Under the pieces are notes generated by a model. The model worked only from the letters and a program-made list of their open reading frames with translations. It was not told where the DNA came from and searched no databases. 64,000 nucleotides of DNA from positions 37,394,501 through 37,458,500 of the forward strand of contig NW_024465885.1 of the NCBI RefSeq assembly GCF_017591425.1, written 5' to 3'. This DNA comes from Ochotona curzoniae. Lineage: Eukaryota; Chordata; Mammalia; Lagomorpha; Ochotonidae. Made by a program: the position numbers and the translations under genes. Positions 51,822 to 63,002 of the stretch are shown piece after piece (within the stretch, counting starts at the first letter, position 1; the number at the start of each line of letters is the position of its first letter).

Positions 51822-53305
51822 ACTGAAAGAAAAAAGGAATTTTTATAACCACACTATTTACCAGGGTTTTAATTAGATGCTTACCATGAAACATGGAGTT
51901 ATCATTTCAAAATCTCGCAGCAGTTTTGTCAGAGCGAGACTGTTTTTCTGCTATGGATATCTGTTTGGAAAGTTACTTATTGCTTGAAATACTAATAAAA
52001 ATAAGGTCAAGTTGGGGTCTTCGGATTGTTATGTATTATTTTACTTCTGTAAACCGATGACTAGTGGGTTTCAAAGACAGCAGGGAAAGTGCGCGTCTTC
52101 TTAGCTGAGGGCGAGGAGCGGTGTCAACATGGCCCCAGAAAGGGTGAGCAGAAACCACTTGAGTAAAAAGAGAACTTAGATCAAAGTCAATTTTCTTTCT
52201 TGATTCCCAAACACAAGGATGTGTAAATATTTGCTTCAAGAACAAAAAGGGAATTTCTGACACAAGATATAGCTTGAGGTTAACACGGAGCGTCACTGCT
52301 TTTCATGTTAAACACACGAGACACAGCAAGTTGAAGATATCGAATGAGCTCCAAGGTGGAATGGTGCCAGATGTGTAGGGGAAGCCGCTGTTCACTGGCT
52401 GGAACTCCAATCCAAATGCTTCTAACTGTCACACTGAGCAGCTGATAGGTCATTAGGGCTGCAGGCATTTTTGTCTTTTCTATAGAAAGCAGGTAAAAAC
52501 TGCAGAAAATGAGACTGGGACCAAATGATATTTAAGTTATGCATGACTTTTTTTTAAAATTCTTTGTGTACACACACAAACAATTTAAAAGCAATATCCA
52601 CAGCAAAGCAATGCAAAAATAATGCTTAATGGTTCATTATAAATCCAAGCTATAAACAAAGAAGGCTTAATTCACAGTAGAGGTAACTTATACTGATGCT
52701 TTCAAGTTTTATGTTTTAGTATCCCTAGGGGAAGCAAGTGGTAGAACCCACCCCAACAGCGCTTTTACTTCTTATATAAGCAGCAGGCAATACTGAATAT
52801 TCTGCATATAATATCTGATTGAATTAATGGCTTAAAAACTTTGCCAGGCTCCAATATTCTATGCTGTGCATGTTTTCCTTTGACTTAGATGAGAAACAGA
52901 ACCCAAATCTTCGCTTTGAAGCATGATTACGTTGGAGTGTTCAAAGCAGCCATGCCACACGAAAGGAGATACAGTCCCTCTCCAGTCTTCTTTGATGAGG
53001 AAATGCCCAGCAACTCTAGTCATTCCTTATGAGAACACAATTTTTACGATCTTTAAAAACCAGAACATGCAAGAATTTGCACTCTTCTTACATTCCAAGG
53101 CAGAGCTCATAAAGCATACTTCCCTCCACACTGGATCCTGGGCTGCATACGTTCCCAAGACCTCCTAATGGCTTGACTATAGAGAGGGCAGATCAGAGGG
53201 GAAGAGATGAGCCATGGACACCACCTCTATCCCACTGGACCACTACGCTGAGACAACTGGGCATTCACAAGGTCCTGCACTCTTCAATAAATGTAGTGGT
53301 CCAGG

Positions 53306-53470
53306 GGTGGGTGTTTGGCATAGCAGGAGATAATGGTTCAAGTGCTTGTATCCCTAAAACACACATGGGAAAACCAGACAGTGTATCAGCTTTCTGGCTT
53401 CAGCCTGGCCCTGGCCTGGCTATCGCAGGCATTTGAGGAATGCTTGAGTGTAAGCGAGCTCTGTTTCTCT
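53306..53470 (+). mobile_element. CSINE, decayed
   Basis: Recognised by GGCATAGCAGGAGATAATGGTTCAAG split in pieces, CTTTCTGGCTTCAGCCTGGCC and a pyrimidine end. No clear tail. Confidence 0.55.
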
Positions 53471-53524
53471 GTAGGTATTACCATTGTCTAGAGCAAATAT
53501 TTTTATCTTTCATCCCCACACCTG

Positions 53525-53872
53525 TTTTTTCTTAATGATTCATTTTAATGAGTTGAAAGGCAGAGTGGCAAAAAAGAAGACAGAGAGAAAGATAGCTGCC
53601 TGATGTGCAGGTTCACTCCTCAAATGGATGCTGTGACTATGGCCGGTTCAGGCCAAGCCTAGAGTACAGAGCTCCAGCTGAGTCGCCCAAGTCGGTGGTA
53701 GAAGTGCATGCCCTTGTACAGTCTTCTACTGCTTCCTTAGATTTGCTAGTTGGCAGCCGGACTGGAAGTAGGGGACCCAGGACTCAAACTGGTGCACTGA
53801 CATGCAATGTGGGCATCACAGATATTTATTTAAGCTGCTGTTTCACCACTGGACCTACACTCAAAATATATA
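53525..53872 (-). mobile_element. CSINE, old
   Basis: Reverse copy starting TGAGTTGAAAGGCAGAG and ending near TTTCACCACTGGACCTACAC. It directly precedes the young plus-strand CSINE at 53882. Confidence 0.7.
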
Positions 53873-53881
53873 TTAATAAAG

Positions 53882-54213
53882 TGTCCGGTACAGGAGCCTC
53901 GCGGCTAAAGTCTTCGCCTTGCACACTCTGACATCCCATATGGGCACCAGTTCTGATCCCAGGAGCCCCAATTCCCATCCAGCTCCCTGCTTGTGGCCTG
54001 GGAAAGCAGTTGAGGATGGCCCAAAGCCTTGGGACCCTGAACTTATGTGGGAAACTCAGAAGAGGCTCCTGGCTCCTGGCTTCGGATTGGCTTGGCTCTG
54101 GCCATTGCGGTCACTTGGGGAGTGAATCAACAGATGGAAGCTCTTCTTGTCTGTCTGTCCTCCTCTCTGTATATCTGACTTTGCAATAAAAATAAATAAA
54201 TCTTTAAAAAAAG
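53882..54213 (+). mobile_element. CSINE, full length
   Basis: Plus-strand copy with a head reading CGCGGCTAAAGTCTTCGCCTTG and tail AAAAATAAATAAATCTTT. It abuts an older reverse CSINE on the left. No clear duplication seen. Confidence 0.93.
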
Positions 54214-54394
54214 ATTATAAGCAGTTCACAGATACAATGCTAAATACAATGATTCTATTCTCTCCCTTTCCTCCTTTTGTTTTTAACTTTTGTAATACCA
54301 ATTTTAATTTACTTTAACAGCACAGGCTTAATGCTTCACTCAATAAAGAGACCAACAAATTAAAAGCAGAGTGCTTACTATTCAACAAGAATGT

Positions 54395-54918
54395 ATAAAG
54401 GCTAGAAACAAAAATCAAGTACCAATTTGTCAGTTATTCCTTTATATTTATGTTAAGCTTATTTCTGTATTTTATATATTAACTGCTGCAAGTCAGAGAA
54501 AACATGTGACATGTGTCTTTTTGGATCTGGTAACAGTCCCCATTTGCATCCATTTTGTTGTAAGAAGACAAAAATTCCATTCTTTTTCTTCCTTGTAGTA
54601 TCCCATCATGTGCATGTACCATAATTTCTTTATCCATTTGGTGGTCATCTGGGTTGATTTCGTATCTTAGCTATTGTGAACTTGGCAGCATTAAACATGG
54701 GTTGCAAATAACTTTCCGATGCTGATGTTTCCTCTCCTTATAGTCCCAGAAGTGAGATGAATGCATCCTATGATAAATCTTCCTTTAAATTTCTAAGGAA
54801 TCTCCATCCCGAATTCCATAATGGTTGCACCAGTTTATACTCCCAAGAATCATGTGTTAGGGTACATTTTCCTCCACATTCTCAGTCAGCACTTGTTATT
54901 TTTAACTTGTAGATGAAG
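54395..54918 (-). mobile_element. L1 fragment, ORF2 end and 3' UTR, decayed
   Basis: The minus strand shows decayed ORF2 C-terminal sequence, for example ACCACCAAATGGATAAAGAA near 54640, followed by AAAAAGACACATGTCACATG near 54510. It is 5' truncated and full of stops. Confidence 0.75.
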
Positions 54919-54971
54919 GCCCTTATAACCCCCATCCCATCTCTAAAATACAGTGAAGCCTTACATGACAT

Positions 54972-55023
54972 TCTTCTCTTTTTCTTTCTTTTTTTTTTCT
55001 CTTTCCTTCCTTCCTTCCTTTTT
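54972..55023. repeat. T/C-rich tract with (CTTC)n
   Basis: Pyrimidine run ending in four CTTC units, left of an old CSINE. Confidence 0.85.
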
Positions 55024-55059
55024 GAGGAATTTTCTCAAGTGCACCTATTTAAACTTTTT

Positions 55060-55355
55060 TACCAGGGCCAATATTTGTGGACTTGCAGGATGAACCCTTG
55101 CCTGCTACTCCAGCATCATACACCAGAGCACTTGTTTGAGTCCTGGCTGGTCTATTTCCAATCCAAGTCCCTGCTAATGTGCCTAGGAAGGATGTGGAGG
55201 GTGATCCAAGTGGTTGGGTCACCCATGAGGCCCAAGTGGCTGCTTCCTGTGGCCTGACCCAACCCAGGTCACGCCAGCCACTGTGCATATTTTCAAGGTG
55301 AATCAGAGTATGAAAGATTTTTGTTGTCACCCTGCCTTTCAAATAAAAGATAGGT
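55060..55355 (+). mobile_element. CSINE, old
   Basis: Plus-strand copy with GTTTGAGTCCTGGCTGGTC, CTAGGAAGGATGTGGAGG and the tail CCTTTCAAATAAAAGATAG. Confidence 0.75.
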
Positions 55356-56408
55356 GTTTAGAAGATTAAAAAAAAAAAACACTTCTGCCCACCAGCAGGA
55401 GATGACCTGAACCCAGTCACTCAGATATCGCAGGTAGGCATCCCACGGGGGCCTCTTTGCTGCTGTGCCATAATCCTTACCCTCTCTCACCTAGCATTCT
55501 GGAATGTTTCCACACAGTGGATCTGTCTTCAAAATCCAAAGAACTACCCCAGTACAACATTTGTTCAAACATTCACATGTATCTTTTTTTATACCACAAA
55601 GATGATTACAGGTATCTTAATGTTAGATAATTCACCCAAAGACAGCTACTTAGAAAAAAAAATGCAAGCTTGTGTTGAAGGTAGGTATATGAAACAATAA
55701 AAAATCAAAACTAAGAGGAATTAAATTCTTTTAACTTCTCATTTGACCATATTGGGACTGTTCTCTGATTACTTCAGCCTACATACTTGGAAGTTCATGA
55801 TTATAGAGTAAAATCGAATGATGTTTCATATAGTCTTTCACCAACTTCCAATTTTCTTTGAGATTAAGCTATTAACCTGATTTCACCCCTATCAATGAAC
55901 AGTGATTTATCTTATGCACTCTCACCTTTACTAGTCACAGACAAGCAGCAGAAGAGGGCAATTTCAACAACGTTTCCGTCATACCACAAAGAGTAATCAT
56001 TTGAATGAAAAGGAGTTGAAAGCTTTCCAAAGAAAATTTTCTCCTTGAAATAATATGTGATGTGCTTAAAAATCACACATGAAATAATGTTCATACAGTG
56101 AAGGTAGATCCTATACCCTGGTTGCAGGTACACCACCAAAAGCCAAGGGTGAAATGACAAAGCCAGCCCATTCTCAAGGGGAATCGTTGACTCTCTGGGA
56201 AGCCTTGTGCAACAGAAACCCAATACATGCTTTCCCTGGCTCAAACAGGAACCCAAGAGGCTGTGGAACAAGTATGTACAAGGCAAACACATGGGGTAAA
56301 GAAACATAGTCCAGGGAAACACAGGATCCTTCATCTGACAAGAGGTTAGGAAGGCTACATGCCACACATAACCAGCATTTCTCCTCTCTTTAGCTTTCTT
56401 TGAATGTT

Positions 56409-56747
56409 TTTTTTTAGATTTATTTTTTTTTAATTATTATTATTTTTTTTTATTAGAAAGGCGGATATACAGAGAGGAGAGACAGAGAGGAAGATCTTCC
56501 GTCTGATGATTCACTCCCCAAGTGAGCGCAACGGCCGATACTATGCCGATCCGAAGCCAGGAGCCTCCTCCGGGTCTCCCACGCGGGTGCAGGGTCCCAA
56601 AGCTTTGGGCCGTCCTCGACTGCTTTCCCAGGCCACAGGCAGGGAGCTGGAATGGAAGCGGGGCTGCCGGGATTAGAACCGGCGCCCATATGGGATCCCG
56701 GGCGTGCTAGGCGAGGACTTAACCACTTGCGCCACCGCGCCGGGCCC
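56409..56747 (-). mobile_element. CSINE, full length, young
   Basis: Reverse orientation, CpG-rich head ending CGCGCCGGGCCC, long T-rich tail region with inserted ATTATT. AATGTT flanks it at 56403-56408 and 56748-56753 as a possible duplication. Confidence 0.93.
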
Positions 56748-57079
56748 AATGTTAACATGCTTAATGTTTAAAACACTCTTGCTTTGTTTTCTAGCTAACA
56801 TCCTTGTGAGAAATCACTTCAGTAAAAAATTAAGGTCCTTTGTCTAAATATTTAAACCAGATATTTTAGAGAGGACATAAGTTAATGCTAAACAGCAAAC
56901 CTTCATTCAAGCATCCAGGAATCAGTAATAACATTACCTATTACTGCCATAAAGAAGAAACCACTTTCACTTGGAGATTTAGCCTGAAAGGGAGTCACGG
57001 GTGTCTCCATAAACACAACAATCTATTGTGAGTTGTTTTTAAAGTATTACTGCCTCTAATTCATAGAATTTCTCCCATG

Positions 57080-57370
57080 ATTTGATTTTCTAATTCCATG
57101 TGGACACCATTTCATGTCCCAGCTGCTCCACTTTCCTTCCAGCTCCCTGCTTGTTGCCTGGGACAGCAGCAGATGGCCCAAAGCCTTGGGTCCCTGTACC
57201 CTCATGAAAGACCTGGAAGAAGCTCCTGGCTTCTGACTCCTGATTTTGGATCAGAGCTCAGCTCTGGCCATTGCACACTTGGGGAGTAAAGCAGTGGACC
57301 AAAGATCTTTCTCTCTCTTTCTCCTCCTCTTTGTATATCAGCCTTTTTAATAAAAATAATTTTTTAAAAG
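57080..57370 (+). mobile_element. CSINE, 5' truncated
   Basis: Starts near TCTAATTCCATGTGGACACC and ends in AATAAAAATAATTTTTT. The middle is well kept, including AGCTGCTCCACTTTCC. Confidence 0.85.
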
Positions 57371-57604
57371 AATCAACTATTCTGCAGATAGATACTGTCT
57401 TCCTCAATGTGCTGTGGGTATTAAACCCACCAAGTGACAAGTTTATCCTAGTATCTCTGTATTCTACCTCTGTTTTAGATTATACACATGAGCGCTCAAC
57501 AATTAGTATGCACTGACTTAATAACATTCATTTTAAACAAATATTAAGCAGAGAAACAGAATCTTCAGCAGTTATCTGTACTTTTTAAGCTGGTTGGACT
57601 TTGA

Positions 57605-57875
57605 AAGAAAAAGGACCAATGTTGAGGAGTGGTGAGTCAGCTTCAGCAATAGCATCCCATATCAATGCCAAAACGAGTCCCAGATGCTCCACTTCCAGTC
57701 CAACTGCCTGATAATAAATATGGAAATGCACCAGAAGACAGTCCAAGTGCCTGGGTCCTGATACTCAAGTGGGAGACCCAAATGTTGTTCTAGACTCTTC
57801 ACTTTAGCCTAGCCCAACCAGCTCTGGCTGTCATGGCCAACTGTAAAATGCAGCAGTACATGGAAGAATCTCTCC

Positions 57876-57910
<35 letters not shown>

Positions 57911-58000
57911 TCTTCTTTCTCTCTCTCTCTTTCCCTTCCTTGCCTCTCCGTTCTCCACCTCTCTCTTTCTGGCACTCTCTCTTTTAAGTAAATAAATCAT
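57605..58000 (+). mobile_element. CSINE with expanded CT tract
   Basis: Old plus-strand copy. Its pyrimidine-rich segment near the 3' end has grown into about 100 bp of (CT)n-like sequence (57871-57975) before the tail TAAGTAAATAAATCATG. Confidence 0.75.
57871..57975. repeat. (CT)n tract inside a CSINE
   Basis: About 100 bp almost purely pyrimidine, mostly CT dinucleotides. Confidence 0.93.
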
Positions 58001-58424
58001 GAAAGAAGTCATCAAAATGGTTTTCATACATAATCTCTTTATTTGCACCCTTCTTACTAATGAATAAATTTGCAGAAAATGTCTCGATACAAGTTACTTG
58101 ATCAAAGACTGCTGGCTTTCTCAATGCCTGATTACTTAAAAACATCACACAGAAAAAAACTAATAACTAAGTCAAATTAAACAAATCCTGACAGTGTTTC
58201 CAAGGAAAAGAACATGATACCACAGAAAACGACTCTATTTTAAAGCATCTATTAAACCTTAGGGCTCTTTTTCTCTAATTTGAGTTAAGCAAACTCCCCA
58301 ACTTTACTTCCCCAATTACCATGAAGTAGGAAGAGATGTTACTTGGTTGTTACAAGAAAGATTTTTAAAACAGAAGTCTCTGTGATGAAACACACGCACA
58401 TATGATCCAATTCCAAGTCTAGTA

Positions 58425-58545
58425 GAGCGTATACATGAGAACCACCTATGCAATCTGATTCCTGGGCACCATACCAGGTATTATTCAAGCAGCATTCTTG
58501 GAATTGACCCAGGAATTTATAGTTCTTAAAACATGCTGGGTAAAT
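58425..58545 (+). mobile_element. MER5-like fragment
   Basis: TACATGAGAACCACCTATG, CAATCTGATTCCTGGGCACC and CCAGGAATTTATAGTTCTTA fit a diverged MER5-type hAT relic. Confidence 0.5.
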
Positions 58546-59021
58546 TCCCTCTGAGACAGGGAGATGAAAAATACTGATTCTGTGCTATCGGAACATAAGC
58601 ATTACCGTACTAGTCCAAAGTATGATACAGTACAGCTGCACCTTGGATTCTACGGGGGAGTTTCCAAGACACACATAGGCACCAAAATCTACAGACACTC
58701 AAACCTTTACACCAAAAGGTGCAGTTGTTGCACGTAACTTGTGCACACCCTCCATTACACTTTAAATCATCTCTGGATTACCTGAAACAATGACTGCAAA
58801 TAACTGTTACGCTCTTTATATATTACTTAGGAAATAATGGCAAGAAAAAAGTCTCTGCCATAAATATAAATTCTTTTTGACATTTTCAACCTGTGGTTGA
58901 ATCTGTGTGTGTGCAGTACATTGATTAAGAGGGCAATTGTACAGAATGGCAATGTGCTGAAAGAAGAGGCTATGTATTGGGCCCAATGAGAACATCCCTC
59001 TTTTCTGTTACCCAATGATCA

Positions 59022-59186
<165 letters not shown>

Positions 59187-59524
59187 CTAGAAGTGAATAC
59201 AAGAAGAATAAATTGTTATGTAATAAGGATAAAGCTAGCATGTACAGGCACCAGATGTGTTCCACCACTCTTACAATCTACTGCCATACCAAATGGTGTC
59301 AGTACAAAGAGAATTTCAAGTGACAAGTGTCGGGAATTCCAGCTGAGAAGGAATTCTTACCAGCACTGGGTGGTTTTGATGCAAAATAAACCAGTGTAGG
59401 GATGTTACTCTGTAAAGTACTAAATACAATACTATTTTAGTGGAACTGTTATAGTAGTCACTTGGAGGAATATTCTCCATATTTCAATTTGCCTTACTGA
59501 TATTTCAGTAATTTAAAAAAATAT

Positions 59525-59831
59525 TTTGTAGTGGCTGCACAGTGGCTCAAAAGGCTAATCCTCCACCTTCTAGCACCAGCATCCCATATGAGCACAGGAT
59601 CATGTCCTGGCTGCTTCACTTCAGATCCAGCTGCCCGCTTATGATCTGGGTAAGCAGCGGAAAATGGCTCAGGCCCTTGGTCCCCTGCATCTGCGTGAGC
59701 GACCCTGAGGAAGTTCCTGGCTCTTGGCACTGGATTAGCTCAGTTCTAGCCATTGCAGCCATTTAGGGAGTAAACTAATGTATGGAATATCTTTCTCTGT
59801 GTCTCCTCTCTGTAAATCTGCCTTTCAAATG

Positions 59832-59845
<14 letters not shown>
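59525..59845 (+). mobile_element. CSINE, diverged, near APP exon 3
   Basis: Plus-strand copy about 340 bp upstream of the exon 3 acceptor in APP orientation. Its tail became an AAAAG microsatellite. Confidence 0.8.
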
Positions 59846-59864
<19 letters not shown>

Positions 59865-59875
59865 GAAAAGAAAAA
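59831..59875. repeat. (AAAAG)n microsatellite
   Basis: A-run followed by seven or so AAAAG units, grown from a SINE tail. Confidence 0.95.
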
Positions 59876-60034
59876 CATGTATGTTTCAAAACATTATTTT
59901 GCTGCAGGATATATAAAGTAAGGTTGGTTTTCCACATAAAAATCCTTTTCTTTAGTCAAATTTACATAGAAACAATTGTTCAAAACATTGGAAAAGGTGT
60001 CATTTAGTTTGCAGAAGAACTGCAGACGGAAGGG

Positions 60035-60323
60035 TTTGGCTTAGTGTGTTAAGTCATCAGTTAGAGATGTCAACACCCATACTGAAGTGCCTGGGTTAGA
60101 GTCCAACCTCTGCTTCCAATCCCGTTTCCTGCTAATGCTCCTGAGAGGCAGCAGAAAGGGGCCCAAGTCTGGGGGTTCCTGACACCCCTACACGGGAGAC
60201 CTAGATGAAGTTCCAGACTCCTGGCTTTGGGCTGGCCCAGCTCTTACAGCCACGTGAGGGGCGAACCTGAAGATGTAAAATCTCTATCTCTGTGTGTCTG
60301 TATGATTTTAACTTTGAAATAAA
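60035..60323 (+). mobile_element. CSINE, old, host of a nested CSINE
   Basis: Plus-strand copy with GGGTTAGAGTCCAACC, CTGGCTTTGGGCTGGCCCAG and tail TGAAATAAATAAGG. A younger reverse CSINE is inserted in its tail. Confidence 0.8.
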
Positions 60324-60336
60324 TAAGGTTTTTTTA

Positions 60337-60657
60337 AAAGATTTATTTTTATTATTTTTTTATTGGAAAGGCAGATATACAGAGAGGAGAGACAGAGAGG
60401 AAGATCTTCCATCCGATGATTCACTCCCCAAGTGAGCGCAAAGGCCGGTGCTATGCTGATCTGAAGCCAGGAGCCTCTTCCGGGTCTCCCACGCGGGTGC
60501 AGGGTCCCAAAGCCTTGGGCCGTCCTCGACTGCTTTCCCAGGCCACAGGCAGGGAGCTGGAAGGGAAGCGGGGCTGCTGGGATTAGAACCGGCGCCCATA
60601 TGGGATCCCGGGGGTGTAAGGCGAGGACCTTAACCACTGCACCACCGCGCCGGGCAC
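60337..60657 (-). mobile_element. CSINE, full length, inserted in the tail of an older CSINE
   Basis: Reverse-oriented young copy ending in CCGCGCCGGGC. The duplication AATAAGGTTTTTT is found on both sides (from 60324 and from 60658). The left copy is part of the A-rich tail of the older plus-strand SINE at 60035-60323. Confidence 0.93.
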
Positions 60658-61699
60658 AATAAGGTTTTTTTTTTAAGGATTCCATTCATAAACTGTCTTC
60701 TCTCAACATCTACAGTTTGTTGTTTTCATTACTACCCTTAGAATCAAGTGTGCTGAGCTCTTGGAATGAAATGTGAAGTTTAATCAATGAAAATACATTT
60801 GTGATTTATCAAATCACATCTATATATTAGTGAGTAACTTGGGAGAAAACTATAAACACATAAATGTATATTAAAAGAGAGCTTTTCCTCTCATTGACCT
60901 TGTATTTCACCAAGTTTGCGGCTTTGTCAGATAAGTAACAGTGAAAAGAGCGAGCTGTGGGGATAGCAAAGGAATGTTTACAATGATATCTCATGAAATC
61001 TAAACTGGATGAAAGCGAGAACATAGAGGAAGTTACACAGTTAAAAGGTGATTTGTTTGATAGAGTTCTGAGTGAGCTCATGGAATTCTGCCATGGAGGT
61101 ACCAGAGAATGAGGTGGTTACAGCAGTACTCAGAGAGTCAGAGAAGGGAAACGAAGATTCTGGAGACGCAACAGTTATTGACAATTACAAGGAAGATAAC
61201 GTTTCCAATCATGGGGCATTACTAATAAACAACAATAAAACAACATTGCTGGAACAATGAGAATTATGGAACTGGTAAACTGTCAATTTGGAAGATCATA
61301 AAGATCAATATTAAAATCACTTAAGAATCATAAAAGCAACACTGTACTGGATGACAGAAAGCCAGAAGCTAAAATCTTCAAAGGGCTGGGTTGAACACCA
61401 ATGGAGCGGAAAGAGATCTGCTGATGATGCCAGTGGGTAGAAGACAATGACAATGGCGTTGGAAACATGAACTTGAGCTAAGGCGGGGTGTTGGTGGGAA
61501 GGAAGTGGTTGGAGAGTGAGCACAAGGATGTAAACATCCACTCCCACCCCTAGACACAAGCTGTGAGGACTGTGAAACTCCCTGAGCAGGTCACAGGGTC
61601 ATTCTGCCTTTAGTGTGTGTTATGCACGAGGGGAATTTTGCCTGCAATTATTAGTGACATGCAGAGATTCACTGTGCTTCTGTCCATATCTAAAATGTT

Positions 61700-61945
61700 G
61701 GGGTGGGCACTGGGGCACAGAAGGCTAAGCCACTGCTCGGGATGCCAGCATTCCACATAAGACTTGTAGTTGGAGTCGTGTCTACTCAGCTTCCACTCCA
61801 CCTTCTTGCTAACGCACCTGGGAAGGCAGTAGAAGTTCTTGGATCCCTGTCACCCAAACAAGAGACCCAAATGGAGTTGTAGCTTCCCAGCTTAGCCCGG
61901 CCCAATTGAATTTTGCAGCTGACTCTGGCTGTGGCATTTTAGAGA
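61700..61945 (+). mobile_element. CSINE, old
   Basis: Plus-strand copy from GGTGGGCACTGGGGCACAG to about GGCTGTGGCATTTTAG. It has the head and body but an unclear tail. Confidence 0.7.
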
Positions 61946-61982
61946 AAGCCAATCTATAGAGACAGCAAAAGGACTAGTGGCT

Positions 61983-62005
61983 TTGTTTGTTTGTTTGTTT
62001 GTTTT
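61983..62005. repeat. (GTTT)n microsatellite
   Basis: Five to six tandem GTTT units. Confidence 0.93.
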
Positions 62006-62599
62006 CAAGCTGGCCAGGGAGGATGAAAAGATACTGCACATGGGTTTTTAGGGCAGTCAAATCCCTTTATTCTTCACTGACTCATAGGTCATGTAGTAGC
62101 ATCATTTTCTTCAAGAAAGTTTATTTTCTTTTTTATTTTTTCAGCAACATGTTATTTACCTTTATGATGTTGTAACTTTTGTATTTTTCTTCCTGCTGTT
62201 GATCTTTGTTTTCTAGCTATTCACTTAAGGAGATGTATTATAACTGTGTAATAGACTATCATACCCAGATGTGAAGATACAATGCAGTATGCATCTCTAC
62301 TTCCAGATCAAAGATGGACTCCCGGTGAAAACCGTTAAATGTATTTTGACAATAGGATGATGAACTCTCTGCCATTGTCCAAGCCTGAAATGTCAGGGTG
62401 TGCTTAAATAGCAGAATGATGGAGTTATGACTATTTAGAAGGATTATACTATTGTACTGATATAGGGGTGGAACTATATCATAAAATAATAAAAAATTTT
62501 TTTGCTACTCATTTTTTATTATTTTTTTAAAATTGTTATTAACATTGTATTATGTGATACAGTATTATAGGCACTGGGATCCCTTCATATGATACTGTG

Positions 62600-62870
62600 T
62601 GGTGGACACATGAGGATGCCACGTGTCCAAACCCAAGCACACCTGACTGAGTCCTAACAGAAGCCACAGTCTTTGGGTGATGGGGTTTCAATGTAGATTC
62701 CTCCACTGTAACAAATACACCCTCTCTGATGTACAACACTATTGAACAGGGCACCATAAGAGTGACAGGGCAGAGGTTGAGGGGAATTCTTCGTACTTTT
62801 CTCTCAATTTTGCAATGAACCTAAAACCACTCTTTTGAAGGAAAAACACTATTCAAAAAATTAAAATAAA
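62600..62870 (+). mobile_element. Ancient L1M-type 3' UTR fragment
   Basis: Contains ACAGTCTTTGGGTGATGGGG, TTCAATGTAGATTCCTCC and the ending CTCTCAATTTTGCAATGAAC then CTAAAACCACTC. This order is typical of an old L1 3' UTR family. Confidence 0.6.
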
Positions 62871-62921
62871 TTATCGGTAAAGTACAGGATAAATTCAACA
62901 TTGTAAGGTATGCTGGAATAC

Positions 62922-63002
62922 AGAAAAGGGAAGGGAATGGGAGGAGAGGAGGGATGGGGAGGAAAAGCAAAAGGAAAAGGAAAAGGAAAGAAAGGAAAGG
63001 AT
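62922..63002. repeat. Purine-rich GGAAA/GGGGA tract
   Basis: Nearly pure purine run of 80 bp, with GGAAAA units at the right. Located just after the ancient L1 3' UTR. Confidence 0.9.
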
